Positions 5,945-9,858 of a DNA stretch of 9,858 nucleotides are shown piece after piece. Origin of the DNA: an uncultured Paenibacillaceae bacterium (lineage in GTDB: Bacteria > Bacillota > Bacilli > Aneurinibacillales > Aneurinibacillaceae). The translations under genes and the position numbers were made by a program. The notes under the pieces were generated by a model that was not told the origin of the DNA, searched no databases, and saw only the letters and a list, made by a program, of their open reading frames with translations. The stretch is taken from positions 1 through 9,858 of the forward strand of contig CALNBV010000101.1 of the NCBI GenBank assembly GCA_937874515.1, in the 5' to 3' direction. The stretch's first letter is position 1; the number at the start of each line of letters is the position of its first letter.

Positions 5945-6976
5945 ATGGTTCCGAAAGAGTTAAACTACAAGATGCCTGCAGAGTGGGAAAAACATGAATA
6001 TACAATCATGGAATGGCCTGTCCAGGATGCCATGGTGTGGCCTGATAATTATAAAGAAGTTTGTGAAGGGTATGCCCGGGTGGCCAATGCCATTTCAGCA
6101 TTTGAACCGGTCTTGATGCTGGTCAATCCTGCATCTTATGATGAAGCCAGATCCTTATGTACCTACCGTGTAGAATTACTGGAGATGGATTTTAATGATT
6201 CATGGAGCAGGGATAATGGACCTACCTATTTATTGAATGATAAAGGGGAACGAGCAGGTGTGAATTGGAAGTTTAATGCCTGGGGTGAGAAGTATGGTCC
6301 CTGGGATTTAGATGACACCATTGCTCCTCGCTTGTTGAAACAGATGGGGGATCCTTGTTTTGATGCGTCATTTATTTTAGAAGGGGGATCCATTCATACG
6401 GATGGGGAAGGAACTCTCCTCACCACAGAAGAATGTTTGTTAAACCCCAATCGTAATCCTGACCTATCAAAAGAAGACATTGAAGAATTATTGCGTCAGT
6501 ATTTAAATATAGAAAAAGTGATTTGGCTTAAAAGAGGGTTAGATGGGGATGAAACCGATGGGCATATTGATAATATTGCCTGTTTTGCTCGTCCAGGTGC
6601 TATTATTATGCAAACCTGTGATGACCCAGAAGATCCAAACTATGAAATTACCTGGGAAAATCTCGAGACTTTAAACAATGCCACCGATGCAAAAGGCCGT
6701 AAATTAGAGATTATTACAATGGAGCAACCTCCAAGAATGGAATATCGGGATAGCCGTCTTACATTAAGCTATTTGAATTTTTATTTTGTAAATGATGGAA
6801 TTGTCCTGCCTGTTTTTGGGGGAGAATGTGAAGAAGCGGACTTGAAGGCTAAGGAAGTGTTAATGGCTACTTATCCTGACAGAGAAGTTGTCATGGTACC
6901 CAGTCTTTCCATTGTGAAAGAAGGGGGCAATATTCATTGCATTACCCAACAAATGCCTGCGAAGAAGAACCAGTAA
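5945..6976 (+). CDS. aguA: Agmatine deiminase AguA
   Basis: Hydrolyses agmatine to N-carbamoylputrescine and ammonia, a step in the arginine-decarboxylase route to putrescine; cytoplasmic. The 343-residue length is close to family size. It has the guanidino-group-modifying fold's conserved blocks: an N-terminal PAEWEKHEYTIMEWP, W87-S-R-D90-N-G-P, E146-G-G-S-I-H151, D202-E-T-D205-G-H207-I-D209, and the C-terminal G-G-N-I-H-C332 that carries the catalytic cysteine. These distinguish agmatine deiminase from arginine deiminase, and the next gene supplies the following step. The ATG start has a GAGGGG ribosome binding site 7 bases upstream; another ATG four bases earlier is out of frame. It is the first gene of a two-gene operon under an extended -10 promoter; no arginine decarboxylase is in the window. 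Confidence 0.96.
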   Translation: MVPKELNYKMPAEWEKHEYTIMEWPVQDAMVWPDNYKEVCEGYARVANAISAFEPVLMLVNPASYDEARSLCTYRVELLEMDFNDSWSRDNGPTYLLNDKGERAGVNWKFNAWGEKYGPWDLDDTIAPRLLKQMGDPCFDASFILEGGSIHTDGEGTLLTTEECLLNPNRNPDLSKEDIEELLRQYLNIEKVIWLKRGLDGDETDGHIDNIACFARPGAIIMQTCDDPEDPNYEITWENLETLNNATDAKGRKLEIITMEQPPRMEYRDSRLTLSYLNFYFVNDGIVLPVFGGECEEADLKAKEVLMATYPDREVVMVPSLSIVKEGGNIHCITQQMPAKKNQ

Positions 6977-6988
6977 GGAGGTGCCTCC
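6975..6988 (+). promoter_or_regulatory. aguB Shine-Dalgarno that can fold into a hairpin
   Basis: AAGGAGGT (6975-6982) begins inside the aguA stop codon and lies 7 bases before the TTG at 6990. GGAG (6977-6980) can pair with CTCC (6985-6988) across a GTGC loop, hiding part of the site. Ribosomes ending on aguA would melt it, which would couple the two genes. The hairpin has only four pairs, so its effect is uncertain. Confidence 0.4.
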
Positions 6989-6989
6989 A

Positions 6990-7868
6990 TTGCGGAAAGT
7001 AAAAGTTGCAGCAACCCAGATGAGTTGCTCATACGCAATTGAAGAGAACATTGCTAAAGCGGAGAAAATGGTGCGGGAAGCGGCGGCACAGGGAGCTCAA
7101 ATCATTCTAATTCAAGAGTTGTTTGAAACACCTTACTTCTGCCAGAAGGAAAAGTCTGAGTTTTACGTATATGCCACTGAAGTGGAAAAAAACCGTGCTA
7201 TTCAACATTTTAAAGAGATTGCCAAAGAACTGAATGTGGTTCTTCCTATTAGTTTCTATGAGAAGAAAAACAATGCCCGTTATAATTCCTTAGGGGTGAT
7301 TGATGCAGACGGGGAAATCCTCGGGGTATACCGTAAAAGCCATATCCCTGATGGACCTGGATATGAAGAAAAGTTCTACTTTAATCCTGGGGATACAGGG
7401 TTTAAAGTATGGGATACAAAGTATGCGAAAATTGGTGTGGGCATCTGCTGGGATCAATGGTACCCAGAAGCAGCCCGTTGCATGGTATTGGAAGGGGCTG
7501 AGCTTCTTTTCTATCCAACAGCGATCGGTTCTGAACCTCAGGATGGGAACATCGATTCCAAAGACCATTGGCAACGTTGCATGATTGGCCATGCCGCTTC
7601 CAACCTGGTGCCTGTAGTTGCATCCAATCGGGTAGGTCTAGAAGAAATTGATGATTCGAGCATTACTTTCTACGGGTCATCCTTCATTGCGGATCAAACC
7701 GGGGAAAAAGTAGCGGAAGCGGACAGAACAGAGGAAACTATTCTTGTAGCGGAATTTGATTTAGATCAAATTGAAACCATGCGCATTGAATGGGGCATAT
7801 TCCGTGATCGCCGTCCGGATTTATACCAGGCCATTATGACTTATGATGGGGTACAAAAAAGAAAATAG
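6990..7868 (+). CDS. aguB: N-carbamoylputrescine amidase AguB
   Basis: Hydrolyses N-carbamoylputrescine to putrescine, CO2 and ammonia, completing the conversion of agmatine begun by AguA; cytoplasmic, usually a homo-oligomer. A 292-residue nitrilase-superfamily protein with the full Glu-Lys-Cys triad: E43 in LIQELFETPYF, K116 in YRKSHIPDGPGY, and C153 in GVGICWDQWYPEAAR. The DGPGYEEKFYFNPGDTGF and the WPxA-like PEAAR blocks are typical of this amidase branch. An in-frame GTG exists at 6981, but it overlaps the Shine-Dalgarno itself; the TTG at 6990 is 7 bases behind AAGGAGGT and gives an N-terminus of MRKVKVAATQMSC, normal for the family. I therefore choose a TTG start. It lies 13 bases after aguA. 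Confidence 0.95.
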   Translation: MRKVKVAATQMSCSYAIEENIAKAEKMVREAAAQGAQIILIQELFETPYFCQKEKSEFYVYATEVEKNRAIQHFKEIAKELNVVLPISFYEKKNNARYNSLGVIDADGEILGVYRKSHIPDGPGYEEKFYFNPGDTGFKVWDTKYAKIGVGICWDQWYPEAARCMVLEGAELLFYPTAIGSEPQDGNIDSKDHWQRCMIGHAASNLVPVVASNRVGLEEIDDSSITFYGSSFIADQTGEKVAEADRTEETILVAEFDLDQIETMRIEWGIFRDRRPDLYQAIMTYDGVQKRK

Positions 7869-7871
7869 GGT

Positions 7872-7915
7872 AAAGCCCCGTAGTTGGATGCAAACATGCA
7901 GAACTACGGGACTTT
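7872..7915. terminator. Convergent hairpin between aguB and bioC
   Basis: AAAGcCCCGTAGTT (7872-7885) pairs with AACTACGGGaCTTT (7902-7915), one C-A mismatch, enclosing a 16-base loop that has its own short GCA/TGC pairing. It lies between the two convergent stop codons and probably serves both strands, although the T-run is weak on each side. Confidence 0.72.
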
Positions 7916-7916
7916 G

Positions 7917-8717
7917 TTATCTCCTGTATGACACAAACATCGTATGATAGGTAGCTCGTACCTGGTTATTTTCCTCATAATCCTGGTCATAGATTTCCAT
8001 CACTTTTTTCATGAGGGCAACTCCCATGCCATGGTTGCCGGCTAAGGAGTTGTTGGCTCCAATTTTTTTCACAGCGTGGAGGAATTCCCGGCATTTGTTA
8101 AAGTGTTCTTTGTAGTAGGATTCAGAAAAAGAAGTCTGGTTATGGTTTAATCCTAATCCTATGAACATGTCTTCAATCTGGTCCAGAGAGTAGAAGGATG
8201 GCCCTGGCTGAACCTGTTTATTTCTATTCAATGCTATCTTTGCTTTGTTCGTTGCTTCATGAAGTTCGTAAAAGGTATCATCACCAAAGGTAGAAAAGGC
8301 CAAGGTGCCCTCAGATTGTAGGCTGGCCACCAATTTTTGAATGGTATTTTCCAGTTGGTTGAACCACTGAAAGGTAGCATTGGAGATAATCAAATCATAG
8401 GTATCCTGTACATCCAGTTCTTCCATGTCACCGCAAATGAATTTCATGTTTTCCGGGGGAAGGGTGGATTTTACATAGTCAATCATACCAGGGGCAATGT
8501 CCACAAGGGTCATTTTTGCTTCAGGAAACATTTCTCTAAGTTTTTTTGTGAGATACCCGGTTCCACAGCCAATTTCCAATATGTTGTGATAGGTTTTTTT
8601 CTGCTCTTGCATTTGAGTTAGAAGGGTATCCCCCATGACTTTTTGCACCTTAGCATACTGATCATAAGTTTCAGCATGTTTACTAAACCGTTCTTTTACC
8701 ATGGTCTTATCAATCAT
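7917..8717 (-). CDS. bioC: Malonyl-ACP O-methyltransferase BioC
   Basis: Methylates the free carboxyl of malonyl-ACP (or -CoA) with S-adenosylmethionine so that fatty-acid enzymes can extend it to pimeloyl-ACP methyl ester, the entry to biotin synthesis; cytoplasmic. 266 residues with the class I methyltransferase fold: the BioC-type start KERFSKHAETYDQYAKVQKVMG (7-29), motif I ILEIGCGTGYLT (46-57), acidic D73 in LVDIAPGM, G96-D-M at the adenine side, and YDLIISNATFQWF (107-119), a strongly conserved BioC stretch. The ATG overlaps the end of bioH by 8 bases and is preceded by AAGGGAGGGA about 8 bases away, inside bioH, so translation is probably coupled. It is the last gene of the cluster before a hairpin; bioB does not follow it here. 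Confidence 0.93.
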   Translation of the reverse strand: MIDKTMVKERFSKHAETYDQYAKVQKVMGDTLLTQMQEQKKTYHNILEIGCGTGYLTKKLREMFPEAKMTLVDIAPGMIDYVKSTLPPENMKFICGDMEELDVQDTYDLIISNATFQWFNQLENTIQKLVASLQSEGTLAFSTFGDDTFYELHEATNKAKIALNRNKQVQPGPSFYSLDQIEDMFIGLGLNHNQTSFSESYYKEHFNKCREFLHAVKKIGANNSLAGNHGMGVALMKKVMEIYDQDYEENNQVRATYHTMFVSYRR

Positions 8718-9465
8718 AGGATTGTCCCTCCCTTGCTAGAAAAGTTTTCATAGATGATAGGCTCTCATTTTTCTCCGAGAAAAAGGGGACATGGCCTGTC
8801 TCTTTTAAGGTCACAAGTTGGGAGTTTTTCAGGTGTTGATGTAAATAGGTGGCCCCTTCCACAGGGCAGATTACATCATCTTCCCCATGAATTAATAAAG
8901 TGGGGATATCAAAATGATCCAATTTCCCCCGCACATCTGCTTGAATTAAATATTCTAATCCAAGAATTAAGGCTTCTATGGACGGAAGATGATCTTGATG
9001 ATTTTGTACGGTGTTAAAAAAGGCATCTGAAACATTATTTATTCGTTCATTTTCGGAAAAAAGCTGCTGATAGAAAGAATCCAGGGTTTTTTCCGCATCT
9101 AAATCCAACCCTTTTTTCATCCGTTCAACCACCCGTTTTTTCCACCCAATAGAATAATCCTCCTTAGGATCCTGCACAAACTTTGCCGTTGCACTGAATA
9201 AAATAAGAGATTCCACCTGTTTTTGATAAGTGGTAGCCAGTTCAATGGCGACCAGGGAACCTAATGACCAGCCAATGAGGGTAAAGGGTTCCTGGCCTAG
9301 TTTTTCAATGGCTCCAATCCCTTTTTCTTTGAACCCTTCTAAGGAACCTACATCCTGCCAATCAACGATGGTGACGTTGTGTTCTTTCTTAAATAGATGA
9401 ATGAGGGGATTCCAGACAAAACAATCCACAGCCCAACCAGATAAAATGATGGTATTTCTTTTCAT
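8710..9465 (-). CDS. bioH: Pimeloyl-ACP methyl ester esterase BioH (alpha/beta hydrolase)
   Basis: Removes the methyl group added by BioC once the chain has reached pimeloyl-ACP, ending elongation and supplying BioF. 251 residues with the alpha/beta-hydrolase fold: ILSGWAVDCFVW near the N-terminus (oxyanion region), nucleophile elbow G65-W-S67-L-G69, D197 in HGEDDVICP and H225 in ETGHVPFF, giving a Ser-Asp-His triad spaced as in E. coli BioH (which has the same GWSLG elbow). A helical cap lies between about residues 105 and 175. Sequence alone would allow another esterase, but its place between bioF and bioC makes BioH the natural call. The ATG has GAGGGG about 8 bases upstream; the gene starts 5 bases after the bioF stop and overlaps bioC. 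Confidence 0.88.
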   Translation of the reverse strand: MKRNTIILSGWAVDCFVWNPLIHLFKKEHNVTIVDWQDVGSLEGFKEKGIGAIEKLGQEPFTLIGWSLGSLVAIELATTYQKQVESLILFSATAKFVQDPKEDYSIGWKKRVVERMKKGLDLDAEKTLDSFYQQLFSENERINNVSDAFFNTVQNHQDHLPSIEALILGLEYLIQADVRGKLDHFDIPTLLIHGEDDVICPVEGATYLHQHLKNSQLVTLKETGHVPFFSEKNESLSSMKTFLAREGQSYD

Positions 9466-9470
9466 AATGA

Positions 9471-9858
9471 TTACCCCTCTATTATTCCTAATGATTTACT
9501 ATGGAAGATCAGTCTTTCCAATGCATAGTTTACGTCTTCATATGAATGGGTGGCCATTAGGGATATTCGTAGGCGGCTTGTTCCTTCAGGAACGGTGGGG
9601 GGCCGAATAGCGGGTATGAAAATGCCATCCTCTAAAAGGCTGTCCCGTAATTGAACGGTTGTGGCTGCATCTCCAATCATCACAGGAATGATTGGGGTAA
9701 TGGTATTAGTAATTTGAAATCCTGCTTTTATTAGTTGGGTTTTAAACCAGTTTGACAGCTCGTGTAAATGGTTTCTTCTATCTTGCTCCTCTTCAATTAA
9801 ATCCATGGCTTTTAATGAGACAGCGATAGAGGATGGTGGCAATGCCGTAGAAAAAATA
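9471..9858 (-). CDS. bioF: 8-amino-7-oxononanoate synthase BioF, C-terminal part
   Basis: The last 128 codons of a PLP-dependent enzyme that joins pimeloyl-ACP (or -CoA) and L-alanine to 8-amino-7-oxononanoate. The open frame runs off the right edge; reading back to the edge gives IFSTALPPSSIAVSLKAM, the well-conserved block just after the PLP-binding lysine, so the lysine itself is just outside the window. Also seen are the small C-terminal domain blocks ITPIIPVMIGD, GIFIPAIRPPTVPEG and SRLRISLMATHSYEDVNYAL, the last being typical of the KAPA-synthase / alpha-oxoamine synthase family. The alternatives (AONS-like Kbl or HemA) are ruled out by the bioH-bioC neighbours. There is no start codon in the window; a TTG at 9842 is internal, not a start. 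Confidence 0.93.
   Translation of the reverse strand, partial: IFSTALPPSSIAVSLKAMDLIEEEQDRRNHLHELSNWFKTQLIKAGFQITNTITPIIPVMIGDAATTVQLRDSLLEDGIFIPAIRPPTVPEGTSRLRISLMATHSYEDVNYALERLIFHSKSLGIIEG

Noticed and set aside
7300..7584. Open frames on both strands inside aguB (for example plus 7300-7584, minus 7290-7592 and 7402-7623).
   Set aside because: They lie wholly within a gene with a complete catalytic triad and show no ribosome binding site or family motif of their own.
9401..9610. Plus-strand open frame of 69 codons over the bioF/bioH junction.
   Set aside because: It is antisense to two conserved biotin genes and shows no supporting signals.

Overview
The window looks like chromosomal DNA from a low-to-moderate GC, Gram-positive-type bacterium of the Bacillota, most likely Bacillales-like. 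The signs are strong AGGAGG-type Shine-Dalgarno sites, frequent GTG/TTG starts, sigma-A style promoters, hairpin-plus-U terminators, and a bioF-bioH-bioC gene order as in Bacillus cereus-type biotin clusters. I cannot name the genus. Nothing marks a mobile element, phage, CRISPR array or RNA gene. All the genes look like intact housekeeping or accessory metabolism, apart from bioF, which is cut by the right edge.

Left part (1-1145, minus strand): an 85-residue protein that is essentially a stand-alone PCP_red domain (the small domain otherwise found at the end of light-independent protochlorophyllide reductase subunit B), preceded by a cysteine-rich, YkgJ-like putative metal-binding protein. 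The small gene has its own good promoter inside the end of the YkgJ-like gene. Diverging from these is cimA (1296-2924, plus), citramalate synthase, which feeds threonine-independent isoleucine synthesis. It has an extended -10 promoter, a palindrome in its leader and a clear terminator.

Middle (3056-5849, plus): a secreted, Lys/Glu-rich helical protein of unknown function bounded by terminators on both sides. It is followed by a two-gene unit of a 14-helix-type DHA2 drug exporter and a PadR-family regulator. A near-perfect palindrome lies between the -35 and -10 of the exporter promoter and is a candidate operator for that PadR protein.

Right part (5904-9858): aguA-aguB (plus) convert agmatine to putrescine in two steps. 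aguB very probably starts at a TTG placed exactly behind a textbook Shine-Dalgarno, which itself can fold into a small hairpin. A convergent hairpin separates aguB from the minus-strand biotin genes bioF (partial), bioH and bioC, which are tightly packed (5-base gap, then 8-base overlap) and make and use the pimeloyl moiety of biotin.

Several starts were moved inward from the longest open frame because the ribosome binding site or promoter would otherwise lie inside the coding region (YkgJ-like, cimA, MFS transporter, aguB). No non-coding stretch in the window exceeds 300 bases. I did not find a clearly novel system. The most worthwhile leads are the PCP_red/YkgJ-like pair, the palindromes at the MFS and cimA promoters, and the aguB start region.
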